The notes: a model not told the origin generated them from the letters alone. DNA of 21,676 bases from an archaeon (GCA_005239615.1 SBBR01000087.1:1-21676); one strand, 5' to 3'. Shown: positions 7,592 through 15,929, numbered from the stretch's first letter. Translations and numbers: made by a program.

Positions 7592-8278
7592 ATGGCGCAA
7601 AAAATCGAAGTTGTGAACCCCCTTGATGTGATGGGCGGGGCAGAGGCGAAGAAGGGCGCAAAGGACGCAAAGGAGAAGGCAGAAGCCAAGAGCGCCGCAG
7701 CGAAAGCCAAGAAGAAGGGCACGGACAAGTGGAAGAAGAAGGTCTGGTACACAATTCACGCACCAGAGGAGTTCGAGAGGAGGCCGCTGGGTGAAACAGT
7801 TGCCGAGAAGCCGGAATCACTGGTGGGAAGGACAATCACAATCACAGGAAGGGAGCTCGCGAACCAGCCGAAGAAGTCCCACATCCACCTCAGGTTCAGG
7901 GTAATGGAAGTCTCTGGTAACAAGGCGCATGCTGAGGCAGTAGGGCACGAGATTAAAGACGGATACATGAGGAGGGTCGTGAGGAGGAGGGCGAGCAAGA
8001 TTTTGAGCGTCAGGAACTACACCACTAAGGACCAGAAGGCGTTCAAGGTCAAGGCAGTGATTGTGACTGAGAGGAAGGCTTCGCGCACCAAGATGCGGGA
8101 CATAAGGAAGAAGAGCGAGGAAACCATGGCAAAGGTCATTTCAGAGCTCGACTCGAAGAAGGTAATAGACGAGCTGGTCTTCGGGACAATCACCAACAAG
8201 ATTTACCCAGAGATAAAGAGGGCCGTGCCGATAAAAAGGATAGAAATAACCCGCTCGGAGCTGCTCGCCTCGAAGTGA
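7592..8278 (+). CDS. rps3ae: 30S ribosomal protein eS1 (S3Ae)
   Basis: eS1 is a small-subunit ribosomal protein of archaea and eukaryotes located near the mRNA exit. The 228-residue product contains KKVWYTIHAPEEF, a recognisable S3Ae segment, then GRTITITGRELANQPKKSH, VRRRASKI and KIYPEIKRAVPIKRIEI at the end. The N-terminus carries an Ala/Lys-rich low-complexity extension at about residues 16-50 that is likely disordered and may bind rRNA. I chose ATG at 7592 (MAQKIEVVN); an in-frame GTG at 7583 adds only three residues. Only six bases separate it from the DUF92 gene, so the two are probably cotranscribed. Confidence 0.94.
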   Translation: MAQKIEVVNPLDVMGGAEAKKGAKDAKEKAEAKSAAAKAKKKGTDKWKKKVWYTIHAPEEFERRPLGETVAEKPESLVGRTITITGRELANQPKKSHIHLRFRVMEVSGNKAHAEAVGHEIKDGYMRRVVRRRASKILSVRNYTTKDQKAFKVKAVIVTERKASRTKMRDIRKKSEETMAKVISELDSKKVIDELVFGTITNKIYPEIKRAVPIKRIEITRSELLASK

Positions 8279-8284
8279 GCCTGC

Positions 8285-8959
8285 ATGGCAATACCCCTAG
8301 AAACGGTTGCAACGGCGATTGCCCTTGCAGCATTCTCTCTTTATTCGCTTCGCGGAAAGCTCCTCAACATTGGAGGAACGTTGCTTGCGGATGCGTTCGG
8401 GCTGCTCACATTCTACTTAGGGGGCTTCGCTGCATTACTCACACTCATAATCTTTTATACCGCAGCAATAATCGTCACCAAAACAGGCAGACGCGGGACA
8501 GATGGCCATGAGACACGCACCGCGGCTAACATATTCTCCAACGGGGCGCCGGCGGTCGTGTGCATGCTCGCTGGCAACATTCCCGCATTCTTCGGTGCGC
8601 TCTCGGCAGCCCTTGCGGACACATTTTCATCGGAAATAGGCGTGAACTCCGGAAGCAAGCCTGTCATGATAACCACGCTCAGGGAAGTCGATAAGGGGAC
8701 AGACGGCGGGGTCACGCTGCTCGGAATTGCCGCTGGGGCGGCAGGCGCGGCAATCATTGCGGCTGCGCATTATGCCTTGTTCGAGGCATCGGCAGCAACG
8801 TCAGTTGCGCTGGTTGCGGTGGGTGTTGCGGGAAGTCTCATAGACAGCCTCCTTGGCGCTACACTCCAAGGCAGGGGCCTGCTCGACAACAACCACGTGA
8901 ACTTCCTTGCAAGCAGCGCGGGGGCTGCACTCATTGTACTGCTTGGCGCACTGCTCTAG
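8285..8959 (+). CDS. DUF92 family membrane protein, possible prenyl-phosphate kinase
   Basis: The 224-residue product is a polytopic membrane protein with about six hydrophobic segments and the conserved loops of the DUF92 (TMEM19/VTE6-like) family: RTAANIFSNG at 78-87, ADTFSSEIG at 111-119, GTDGGV at 138-143, then SLIDSLLGA and DNNHVNFL near the end. The plant relative VTE6 phosphorylates phytyl phosphate to phytyl diphosphate. An archaeal counterpart might act on geranylgeranyl phosphate for membrane lipids, but that is inference. It starts six bases after rps3ae, with ATG at 8285 giving MAIPLETVAT. The family is confident; the substrate is unknown. Confidence 0.88.
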   Translation: MAIPLETVATAIALAAFSLYSLRGKLLNIGGTLLADAFGLLTFYLGGFAALLTLIIFYTAAIIVTKTGRRGTDGHETRTAANIFSNGAPAVVCMLAGNIPAFFGALSAALADTFSSEIGVNSGSKPVMITTLREVDKGTDGGVTLLGIAAGAAGAAIIAAAHYALFEASAATSVALVAVGVAGSLIDSLLGATLQGRGLLDNNHVNFLASSAGAALIVLLGALL

Positions 8960-9078
8960 GCGTCGCGGAAGCGATAACGCAAATCCACACCAAAACCGAC
9001 CTTAGGTCCAGTAGGCTGCGGGCATTGAATGCCAAGCAGATATGGCCGTTCGGTGTGTGCTCTAGATTAGGAGGAGGG

Positions 9079-10140
9079 TCACTTCAGTTCTACTGCGCCA
9101 GCCGGGGCAGAAGCGGAGATTCTAAGAGACTTCACGAACCCGGAGCCGAACGAATCCCCTGCCGAGAACAAGATGTCGGAAAAGGTGAATTCCCTCTTTC
9201 CGTAAGGCACTTCGTGCGGGCGCTCAATTCCCGCAAGCTGTGCCGCGCGACTGATTGCCTTCTTCCTCGACGAGACGAGCTCATCAACGAGCATTGCGTA
9301 GAAGGCCTGCTTGCCTGAAAGTATCCTGCCGTCGGCGATTTCCTCCAGCTGCTGCCTAGATAGCTTTCCATCCCTAAATGCCAGCACGTCCGCCTTGAAG
9401 TCCGAGTAAATCTGATTCAGGACCGACTGGAAAATCGCCTTGTCCTCAGGGGTCATTTCCCTGAAAGGAGAACCTAGGTCCTTGTGCTCGCCCTCCTTCA
9501 GCACGTTCACCTTCACGCCTATTTTTCCGAGGAGCTCCTCAACATTTGGGATGACGGAAATGACGCCTATGCTGCCGGTTATAGAGTCCCTGTCTGCCAT
9601 TATGTGGGCTGTGGAAGCCGCGACGTAATATGCGCCTGAAGCTCCAACAGAGTTGATGTATGAGTAGACAGGCTTCTTGGCTTCCCTTATCCTGTAAACT
9701 ATCTGCTTTGATGCCACGGCCTCGCCGCCGGGCGAATCTATGTCAATCAGTATCGCGCCTATGTCAGGGCTCTTCTCAGCCTCATCAATCATTTCGACAA
9801 TCTCGTTGGCGGTGAGCGGCGCGCCGAAGGACGAACCTACATCGTTGGTAATCTCGCCCTTGAGGGGAATTATTGCTATGCCGCTGGGCCTGAGTATGAG
9901 CGGGCTGCCGGACCCTGCTCCTGAGGCTACAAGCCATAAAACAGCGATAAGCACAAAAAAAATCACTAGGAGGGTGCCGGTAACAAGGAGCAGCCGGACA
10001 CTGCTGCCCGCTTGCCGTGGCTCAGGAAAAGACTGCAGAGCCTGCTGTTGTGGCCACTGGTTTGGAACGTGGTGGCGTGGCATTGTAATAACCCTTTGTT
10101 TTTCGCGAGGCACCTCACCGGGCTGTCTCCAATAGTGCAT
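9079..10140 (-). CDS. sppA: Signal peptide peptidase SppA-type serine protease (S49)
   Basis: SppA-type proteases cut remnant signal peptides or membrane proteins in the lipid bilayer using a Ser-Lys dyad. The 353-residue product has a Pro/Gln-rich cytosolic N-terminus, one membrane helix at about 50-72, then the S49 fold. The nucleophile is in GASGAYYVA (S168) and the general base in EGEHKDLGSP (K220). SPGGE and SITGSIGVI are also family hallmarks. Length matches the short single-domain archaeal/Bacillus form, not the double-length E. coli enzyme. Start choice is uncertain: ATG at 10140 gives 353 residues, and an internal ATG at 10083 (MPRHHV) gives 334. It converges on the DUF92 gene and diverges from carS. 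Confidence 0.92.
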   Translation of the reverse strand: MHYWRQPGEVPREKQRVITMPRHHVPNQWPQQQALQSFPEPRQAGSSVRLLLVTGTLLVIFFVLIAVLWLVASGAGSGSPLILRPSGIAIIPLKGEITNDVGSSFGAPLTANEIVEMIDEAEKSPDIGAILIDIDSPGGEAVASKQIVYRIREAKKPVYSYINSVGASGAYYVAASTAHIMADRDSITGSIGVISVIPNVEELLGKIGVKVNVLKEGEHKDLGSPFREMTPEDKAIFQSVLNQIYSDFKADVLAFRDGKLSRQQLEEIADGRILSGKQAFYAMLVDELVSSRKKAISRAAQLAGIERPHEVPYGKREFTFSDILFSAGDSFGSGFVKSLRISASAPAGAVELK

Positions 10141-10194
10141 ATTTTAATGACTAATACGGATTAACTTCGTAATTGTTTTAACCTGAGTGGTCGC

Positions 10195-10719
10195 ATGGAT
10201 GATCTGATTCCAAGGCTGCTGCTTTACTTAGCGCCTATGTACTTCGCGAACAGCTCCGCCCTTGTCTTCGGTGGTGGCAGGACGAAGCTCGACCTTGGGA
10301 GGACGTTCCTTGACGGCAAGCCGCTGTTTGGTCAGGGGAAGACCCTGAGGGGGTTTGTGGCTGGCGTGACGGCAGGCACCACTGCATCTTTCCTCCTCGC
10401 CAGCGCATTCCCTATCCAAATCACGCTCATCACGGCGGATGCCCTCGGCTATGTCTCTTTCGGTTTCCTTGTTTCGACCGGAGCCGTTGTGGGAGACCTC
10501 ATAAAAAGCTTCTTCAAGAGGAGAGCTGGTGTAGAACAAGGAAAGGACTTATTCCTGGTGGACCAGCTCGACTTCATTGCCGGGGGAATTCTGTTCGGCC
10601 TCGCATACTACACGCCCACGCTTGCAGAAATCGGCGTGATTGCCATTGCCACGGTGATAGTGCACAGAGCGTCCAACTTCGTGGCGTTCAAGTTCAGCCT
10701 CAAAAAGGTGCCATGGTGA
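10195..10719 (+). CDS. carS: CDP-archaeol synthase CarS
   Basis: CarS uses CTP to activate unsaturated archaetidic acid to CDP-archaeol, the branch point for polar head groups of archaeal membranes. The 174-residue membrane protein shows the family signatures: YLAPMYFANSSA, LDLGRTFLDGKPLFGQGKT with RGFVAG, then GDLIKSFFKRR and VDQLDFIAGG. Hydrophobic stretches in between form about four or five helices. The length is typical. The start ATG at 10195 is the first possible one and gives MDDLIPRLLL. Its stop overlaps the next start by 7 bases, so translation with the archaeosortase gene is probably coupled. Confidence 0.93.
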   Translation: MDDLIPRLLLYLAPMYFANSSALVFGGGRTKLDLGRTFLDGKPLFGQGKTLRGFVAGVTAGTTASFLLASAFPIQITLITADALGYVSFGFLVSTGAVVGDLIKSFFKRRAGVEQGKDLFLVDQLDFIAGGILFGLAYYTPTLAEIGVIAIATVIVHRASNFVAFKFSLKKVPW

Positions 10720-11318
10720 CGGGTCCGAAACGCCGAAAAAGTAATGCCAAAACAAAAAAAAATGACGCCCGCACGCCAGCCAAAGGTCTGATACAAGAAC
10801 AGCCCCTTGGGAAAAATGAAGCCAAAATCCTCGGCCTCGTCACGCGAGGAGAGGCGCTGTTTCTCGCAAAATTCTTTGCGGCCTTTTTCGCCCTCGAGGC
10901 AGCGGTGAATTATTTCGGCTTCCCGTTACTGCAGGAGTTCATCGCGTCAACGCAGGCAGGAATGCTCGGCCTCACAAGCGCCGGCAGCCTCGTGTTCGCA
11001 AAAGAAGGGATTTTCGATATTAACCCTTCTTGCACAGGGCTGGTGAGCAGCAGCATACTCTTCGCGATTATATTCTCCCTCAGGAAACCTGAGATGCAGA
11101 AAAAAATCGTGATATTCCTGAGCGGTGCGGCTCTTCTCCTCATACTCAATTATTTCAGGGTGCTCGCAGTGTTGTGGACTGCAAGGGAGTTCGGGCCAGG
11201 AGCTGCCGAGATTGTGCACATAGCATCGTGGTTCTCAACAACAGCCTTTGTGCTCGCCCTGTGGTATTTCTTCACCAAAAAAATCACCGGGGCAAAGGAT
11301 TTTTCTGGTTTTATGTGA
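10713..11318 (+). CDS. Archaeosortase/exosortase family transpeptidase
   Basis: Archaeosortases are membrane cysteine transpeptidases that cut C-terminal sorting signals of secreted proteins; in Haloferax, ArtA substrates become lipid-anchored. This 201-residue protein has a Lys/Arg-rich cytosolic N-terminus (about 1-45), then several membrane helices with the expected catalytic triad: Cys107 in INPSCTGL, Arg149 in LNYFRVLAV, and His169 in EIVHIASWF. The order and context of C, R and H are diagnostic. ATG at 10713 sits inside the end of carS and the two overlap by 7 bases, implying one transcript. I cannot assign a subfamily, and no product in the window has a sorting signal I recognise. Confidence 0.87.
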   Translation: MVTGPKRRKSNAKTKKNDARTPAKGLIQEQPLGKNEAKILGLVTRGEALFLAKFFAAFFALEAAVNYFGFPLLQEFIASTQAGMLGLTSAGSLVFAKEGIFDINPSCTGLVSSSILFAIIFSLRKPEMQKKIVIFLSGAALLLILNYFRVLAVLWTAREFGPGAAEIVHIASWFSTTAFVLALWYFFTKKITGAKDFSGFM

Positions 11319-11429
11319 AGGCTGCAGGAATAAAAGTTGGAAAAATTTTGTGGTTTTCGCTAAAAGATTTTTATAGCAGGAAAAACCAGGAAAAACATAG
11401 TTTTGCCACGAAAAGGATAAATAGCAGCC
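11319..11429. other. Convergent gap with 10-bp tandem repeat and T-tracts
   Basis: This A/T-rich gap separates the archaeosortase stop from the end of secD on the other strand. It contains a perfect tandem duplication of CAGGAAAAAC (11377-11386 and 11387-11396). Short T-runs on both strands could end the two converging transcripts. A TATA-like TTTTTATAGC at 11368-11377 on the plus strand has no gene behind it. I find no coding signal. Confidence 0.4.
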
Positions 11430-13106
11430 TCATACCACTTTCTTCTCGTGCCTCAGCAGGTATTCCGCAAAGACAGAGAACGCTGGCCTTGTGACCCCCA
11501 CTCCGATTATGACCCCGAGTATCGTCATTATCGCGAAGCCTTTGAGTTTTCCTGCACCGACACCAAGGAAGAGCGGGAGCATCGTGGCAGCCGCGATTGC
11601 CGCGGCCGCGATGATGATGAAAAACGCCCTCTGGATGCGCGAGCCGTAACTCAAGCCGGCAGCCGGCTCCTCATCCTTACCAGTGCCCTTCAGCAGCTCG
11701 TCCATGATTATTATCTGGTGGTCCACACCAGTGCCGATTGCAGCGAGGATTCCGGTCATGCTCGCAAGGTCGAGGTTCACCCTTAACAAGCTGGAAAAGC
11801 CGAGTATGATTATTATCTCACTGAGGCCTGTGAGCATAATCGGCACCGCGAGGCTGGAATGCCTGTAGCGGAGAAACACGACAAGCGCGACAAGCAGCAG
11901 GGCCACCACACCTATCAGCATGGTATTCCATAGGAACTCCTTCCCCAGAAGGGGCGAAACCGATTCTTTTGAAATGTTGCGGATTCCTATCGGCAGCGAG
12001 CCGGTTATGAGCAGGACCTCGAGGCTTCTGAGCTCGCCTTTTGCCTCATCGACGGTCGCCGAGCCTCCGGTAATTAGCAGTTCCGAGAAAACTTGCGCAT
12101 TGTTCACATTTTCGACGTATGGCTCGAGGTTTGCAATTCCCGGGGTGATGCTTATCACTTGCCGCGCGCCCACGGCACTCCAAGTCCACGGCACCGCGGC
12201 ATCCTGCACGCTTACCACGGCAACCTTGAAGCCTAGGGATGAGAGCGTGTCGCGGACCTGCTGCGGCACAGTGCTGTGCACTATTGCCTTGCGTTGGCTC
12301 CCCCCGGCAGACCCTTCCAGCCCATCAAGCTGTTCCCTTGTGAGCGCAAGGTTCTCATCCAGCAGCAAAATGTTCACGTCGGCGTTGCGCAGCAGGAGCT
12401 CCATCGAGGTGTTTGCCGGGATGTTCTTGAACTGGTTTCCTGCAAGCAGCAACTCTGTGTCATTTGAGTAAACTTCCTGCGGGAGCACCAGCAGAGCGCC
12501 ACGCGGACGGTCTATGAAAAAGAAAGTGGCGTCGCACTCATATGAGGTACCACTTGCGGCATCAAACGAGGTCGCGGTGCAACGGTGGAACACGCCGCGC
12601 GAGAATTTGTCCGCGGCCTTTTGGTTCAATATGAATGGCAGCTGCCAGCCAAAAGTGGGTGTTCCTGTTGGGCCAGCGGTGTTGTGCACCCCATAGCCGC
12701 GGCCCGGGTCGCGGTAAACCTGTAATATGTCGCTCCCCTCGAAGAGCGCATCGCCGTCAAGGGTCGCCTCGAACCTGCCCTGGGTCTTCAGCAGTGTCTC
12801 TATGCGTTCTACCTGCTTCGGGTCGGTTTCGGCGATTTCTACAGCAACGAGGTCAGAACCCAACGGCGATACCTTTGTGTCCCGCAGGCCGAAAGCGTCC
12901 ACGCGCTGGGAAATTATTGGGACGATTGTGCCGGCAACCCTCTCATGAGGCAGGCTCTCGTCGAGCTGCACCTGGAAAAAAGTGCCGCCCTTGAAATCAA
13001 GGCCGAGCGGTATGCCTATTGCCATGATGACAAGAAGCGAACCTAGTACGCTCACAATAAGCAGGAGCACGCGCCAGTTCCTGATTAGCCCCCTTATTTC
13101 GCTCAT
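11430..13106 (-). CDS. secD: Protein translocase subunit SecD
   Basis: SecD and SecF form an RND-type membrane complex that pulls translocating proteins out of SecYEG, powered by the ion gradient. The 558-residue product has an N-terminal membrane helix at about 13-32 followed by GLDFKGGTFFQVQLD. A large extracytoplasmic P1 domain follows (about 45-370), then a C-terminal cluster of membrane helices with SMTGILAAIGTGVDHQIIIMDE, the archaeal SecD helix-4 motif with its functional acidic residue. ATG at 13106 is preceded by GGAGG 7 bases upstream inside secF and overlaps the secF stop by 4 bases. Length is at the long end for the family because of the P1 domain. Confidence 0.93.
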   Translation of the reverse strand: MSEIRGLIRNWRVLLLIVSVLGSLLVIMAIGIPLGLDFKGGTFFQVQLDESLPHERVAGTIVPIISQRVDAFGLRDTKVSPLGSDLVAVEIAETDPKQVERIETLLKTQGRFEATLDGDALFEGSDILQVYRDPGRGYGVHNTAGPTGTPTFGWQLPFILNQKAADKFSRGVFHRCTATSFDAASGTSYECDATFFFIDRPRGALLVLPQEVYSNDTELLLAGNQFKNIPANTSMELLLRNADVNILLLDENLALTREQLDGLEGSAGGSQRKAIVHSTVPQQVRDTLSSLGFKVAVVSVQDAAVPWTWSAVGARQVISITPGIANLEPYVENVNNAQVFSELLITGGSATVDEAKGELRSLEVLLITGSLPIGIRNISKESVSPLLGKEFLWNTMLIGVVALLLVALVVFLRYRHSSLAVPIMLTGLSEIIIILGFSSLLRVNLDLASMTGILAAIGTGVDHQIIIMDELLKGTGKDEEPAAGLSYGSRIQRAFFIIIAAAAIAAATMLPLFLGVGAGKLKGFAIMTILGVIIGVGVTRPAFSVFAEYLLRHEKKVV

Positions 13107-14176
13107 TTCGCCGCCTCCTTTGCATTCCTGGCCTCGACATACCAGAGCAGGATTGGCGCGTTCATGAGCCAGGTGGCGATGATGTCCGAGGCCACGCCGA
13201 AGAAGAGCACGACCGAGATTTCGAATACCACCTGTATCTGCCAGAAGTATGAAAGCCCCATCATCGCGAGCAGCGCGGCGAGCTGTGCCGCGGTCATTGT
13301 GAGGCCCGTGACCATCGAATCGTGCGCCCTCTGCGAAACGCTTGCGTCCTTCCTCATGAGCACCCTTGTTGTGAGAAGGATGTTGGCATCAATGCTGATT
13401 CCAATGAGCATCAGAAGAGCAGGGATTGTCGAGAGCGTGACGGGGATTGCAAGCAGGGCCATCATCGCCATGGCACCGAGGATGTCAAATGCGAGTGCCG
13501 CAAGGATTGCAAGGCTCGGGACAAGCTCGCGGAAAAAGAGGAAAACGATTATGACGACAAGTACAAATCCAATAAGACCCGCCAGTATGCCCTGGTCGTA
13601 GAAGGCCTTGCCAAGGGTCGCCCCCACTTCGCGCTGCGAGATGCGCAAATCATCGCCCAACTGGAATGTATCCCTTATCGTCTCCTGTATGCCGAGGTTG
13701 AAGGACTCCTCTGCTACAGAAACCGCGCCAGCTGCAAGCTCCACTGCATCTGCCGGCGCCGCGGACACGTATCCCTCCGGCCTTTGCGTGAATTTCGAGG
13801 CAGCATCGATTGCCTGCAGCGCGAGCGACTTTGCGATTTCAGGGTTAGCTGGAAGCGCCGATTTTGCCTGGGCAAGCAGGCCTTGCGCGCGGGCAAGGTC
13901 CTTTTCCTCGGCAAACTCTATGTTGAGCCCATAGCCGCTTGGCGAGGAAACCGAGTTCACCTTGAACTCCTGGAGGGCGTATTTTTCCTTCAGGACGAGC
14001 TCGATGACCGCCTTGTCAAGGGGCTTGTCAGAGCGCAGGATTATGCTGTTGCCGCCCTTGAGGTCGATGCCCGGCCTGATTCCTGGGGAGACCAGCACTA
14101 GGAAAAGGATTATTATGAAAATGGCAGCGGGAAGGAGCATATACCTTTTATAGTCGCCCGCATAAAGGTTATTCAT
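13103..14176 (-). CDS. secF: Protein translocase subunit SecF
   Basis: This is the partner of SecD in protein export. The 357-residue product has a first membrane helix at about 15-35, PGIDLKGGNSIILRSD, an extracytoplasmic domain to about 190, then five more helices with SIDANILLTTRVLMRK, the archaeal SecF helix motif. It is longer than many archaeal SecF proteins because the extracytoplasmic domain is expanded and Ala-rich. I chose ATG at 14176 (MNNLYAGDYKRY); a TTG at 14191 would add five residues. secF precedes secD with a 4-base overlap, as in other archaea. It diverges from the Nog1-like gene. Confidence 0.91.
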   Translation of the reverse strand: MNNLYAGDYKRYMLLPAAIFIIILFLVLVSPGIRPGIDLKGGNSIILRSDKPLDKAVIELVLKEKYALQEFKVNSVSSPSGYGLNIEFAEEKDLARAQGLLAQAKSALPANPEIAKSLALQAIDAASKFTQRPEGYVSAAPADAVELAAGAVSVAEESFNLGIQETIRDTFQLGDDLRISQREVGATLGKAFYDQGILAGLIGFVLVVIIVFLFFRELVPSLAILAALAFDILGAMAMMALLAIPVTLSTIPALLMLIGISIDANILLTTRVLMRKDASVSQRAHDSMVTGLTMTAAQLAALLAMMGLSYFWQIQVVFEISVVLFFGVASDIIATWLMNAPILLWYVEARNAKEAAK

Positions 14177-14255
14177 AGCAAAAACCGCCAATCCGCAAAA
14201 GTCCCAAGAAACGGCAATTTACCCAAAAACATAGCCGGAACAAACGTGGTATGAA

Positions 14256-15308
14256 ATGAGAAAGGCTGAAAAACATTTAAAAGACAGCCTGCCCGCGGCA
14301 TCGAAATCCTACTTCCCAACAGCGGATGAAATTCAAGAAAAGGCATTCAGGGCAATGCATGGGATAACGCTCGAAAAGGCGCCGCGCAGCCCGCGGGTGA
14401 AAATAAAGGCATACAATAGGATGAAGGCCAAGGCATTCGGTGAGTCACTTGAGGGGAACCTCAGGAGGCTCGCAATGCAGTTTCCCAGAATTGACGCGAT
14501 GGAACCTTTCTACCTAGACCTGCTCGGGACAATCGTGGACATAGGCAAGGCCAAAAAGAACCTTGCGATGCTCAGCGCATCCTCGCGGCTCATAAAAAAA
14601 CTGCGCTACAATTCCGTACGCAAAATCTATGCCACAAAGGCACCGCAGGAATCCGACAACGCGCTCGCGGAGTTCATCGGAAGGGCATGCTCCGTGGTGA
14701 AGAAACTGGGTCCGGCGCTCAGGCAGCTCAAAACCGACTCGAAGAGCCTTTACGAGCTGCCGACAATAGAGTTCGGCGTGCCCACTGTCGTGCTCGCCGG
14801 CTACCCGAATGTCGGGAAAACTACGATACTCAAAAGGCTGACAGGGGCCAACGCCAAAATCGCCCCTTACGCCTTCACCACGAAACAAATCAACTCAGGG
14901 TTCATGGAGGTCAAGTACAGGCGCGTCCAGGTCCTTGACACGCCTGGCCTGCTTGAGCACACGAAGCGCAACGAGATAGAGCGCAAGGCTATAGCCGCAC
15001 TGAGGCACCTCGCCAGCACCATAGTGTTCGTGTTCGATGCCACGGAGCACTGCGGCTTTTCCATGGGCGAGCAGCTCACGCTTTTAGGGCACATAAAAAA
15101 AGAGTTCGCCGGGAAAAAAATCATTGTAGTGGTTAACAAGGCCGAGCTCGCAAAGCCTGAGGAGCTGGAAATGGCCAAGGAGACCATTGAAGCTGCCATG
15201 CAAGAGCCCGGTGGCGGCTTAGGTTCCATTGGTGTGGTGCTCGAGGGTGAAGGGGAAGGCTTCGGGGGAAACCTTATGCGGACACTGGACAAGGAGATAA
15301 AATTCTGA
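14256..15308 (+). CDS. nog1: Nog1-type (Obg-Nog family) GTPase
   Basis: Nog1-type GTPases act in large-ribosomal-subunit maturation. The 350-residue product has a helical Nog1 N-terminal domain (about 1-170) followed by a GTPase domain. G1 is GYPNVGKTT (182-190), with the G2 threonine in FTTK near 208. G3 is DTPG (228-231). The G4 position reads NKAE at 294-297 where the family normally has NKxD. The C-terminus after the G domain is short, ending at about 350 with a Gly-rich GEGEGFGG stretch; eukaryotic Nog1 is much longer. ATG at 14256 gives MRKAEKHLKD. The Asp-to-Glu change at G4 may weaken guanine selectivity. Confidence 0.9.
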   Translation: MRKAEKHLKDSLPAASKSYFPTADEIQEKAFRAMHGITLEKAPRSPRVKIKAYNRMKAKAFGESLEGNLRRLAMQFPRIDAMEPFYLDLLGTIVDIGKAKKNLAMLSASSRLIKKLRYNSVRKIYATKAPQESDNALAEFIGRACSVVKKLGPALRQLKTDSKSLYELPTIEFGVPTVVLAGYPNVGKTTILKRLTGANAKIAPYAFTTKQINSGFMEVKYRRVQVLDTPGLLEHTKRNEIERKAIAALRHLASTIVFVFDATEHCGFSMGEQLTLLGHIKKEFAGKKIIVVVNKAELAKPEELEMAKETIEAAMQEPGGGLGSIGVVLEGEGEGFGGNLMRTLDKEIKF

Positions 15309-15321
15309 CCAGAAAAAAACG

Positions 15322-15687
15322 CTACTTTACGAACTCGACATTTTCGATTCCCTCGAACTCCTTGTCGCCGGTGAGGAAAATGAGGTTGTTTTCCCTCGCA
15401 AGCTGGTAGCCGATGCAGTCGACCATTGAAAAATTCTTTTTCCGGTTGGCATGGCGAAATTCCATGGCGGACTTTATTGTCCCGAGACCTACTGGCATTG
15501 CCATGTCTTTGAGCGTATCGAACCAGAAAAGGGCGAGCTTTTCGGTGCTTTCACGCAGCAGCGAATTGTAGAGTTCGCCTATATTCAATACAGAGGTCAT
15601 TATGGGCTCGCCTAGATAGGGCGCGTAATTGCCGTTATTTTTTATTATTTCAAGAATGGCATATGTGTCAAAAAAATACTTTGCCAT
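15322..15687 (-). CDS. vapC: PIN-domain ribonuclease toxin, VapC-type
   Basis: VapC toxins are Mg-dependent ribonucleases that often cut tRNA or rRNA. The 121-residue product has the PIN-domain acidic residues in order: D7 in YFFDTYA, E38 in NIGELYN, D90 in FSMVDCIG, and D108 in LTGDKEF. The length fits. I chose ATG at 15687 because AGGTGA lies just upstream and the start gives MAKYFFDTYA. A GTG at 15699, overlapping the upstream stop, would add four residues. It follows the antitoxin gene by eight bases. All four acidic residues are present, so nuclease activity is plausible. Confidence 0.9.
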   Translation of the reverse strand: MAKYFFDTYAILEIIKNNGNYAPYLGEPIMTSVLNIGELYNSLLRESTEKLALFWFDTLKDMAMPVGLGTIKSAMEFRHANRKKNFSMVDCIGYQLARENNLIFLTGDKEFEGIENVEFVK

Positions 15688-15695
15688 TCGCCAGC

Positions 15696-15929
15696 TCACC
15701 TGAAGAATTTTGAGTCAAGTTCCCTGTCGGTTTCGGCAAGTATTTGGGCGGTCGGCTTTTTCAGTTTTATCTTTCCCATAATATCCTTTACCCTGACGAT
15801 TTTCTCAGGAACTATATAGGCTCTTACCTTTTGCTCGACCCGCAGGCCCTCCTTACGCAGGGCGTCCTTGGGCAGGCGGAAACCCACTGAATTTCCCCAT
15901 TTCTTGAGCTTGACCTCGCACACAATCAT
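15696..15929 (-). CDS. vapB: AbrB/SpoVT-fold antitoxin, VapB-type
   Basis: The 77-residue product starts MIVCEVKLKKWGNSVGFRLP, the classic swapped-hairpin AbrB DNA-binding motif (KxWGNSxGxRLP) used by VapB-like antitoxins to bind their own operator. The C-terminal half, from about residue 45, is basic and helical and would wrap the toxin. It lies directly upstream of the PIN toxin gene, giving a standard antitoxin-toxin order. Autoregulation is inferred from the family. A TATA-like box about 34 bases before the ATG suggests a very short leader. Confidence 0.88.
   Translation of the reverse strand: MIVCEVKLKKWGNSVGFRLPKDALRKEGLRVEQKVRAYIVPEKIVRVKDIMGKIKLKKPTAQILAETDRELDSKFFR

Noticed and set aside
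13322..14101. 259-codon plus-strand open frame
   Set aside because: It is antisense to secF, highly Arg/Cys/Glu-rich with no recognisable domain, and secF is strongly supported.
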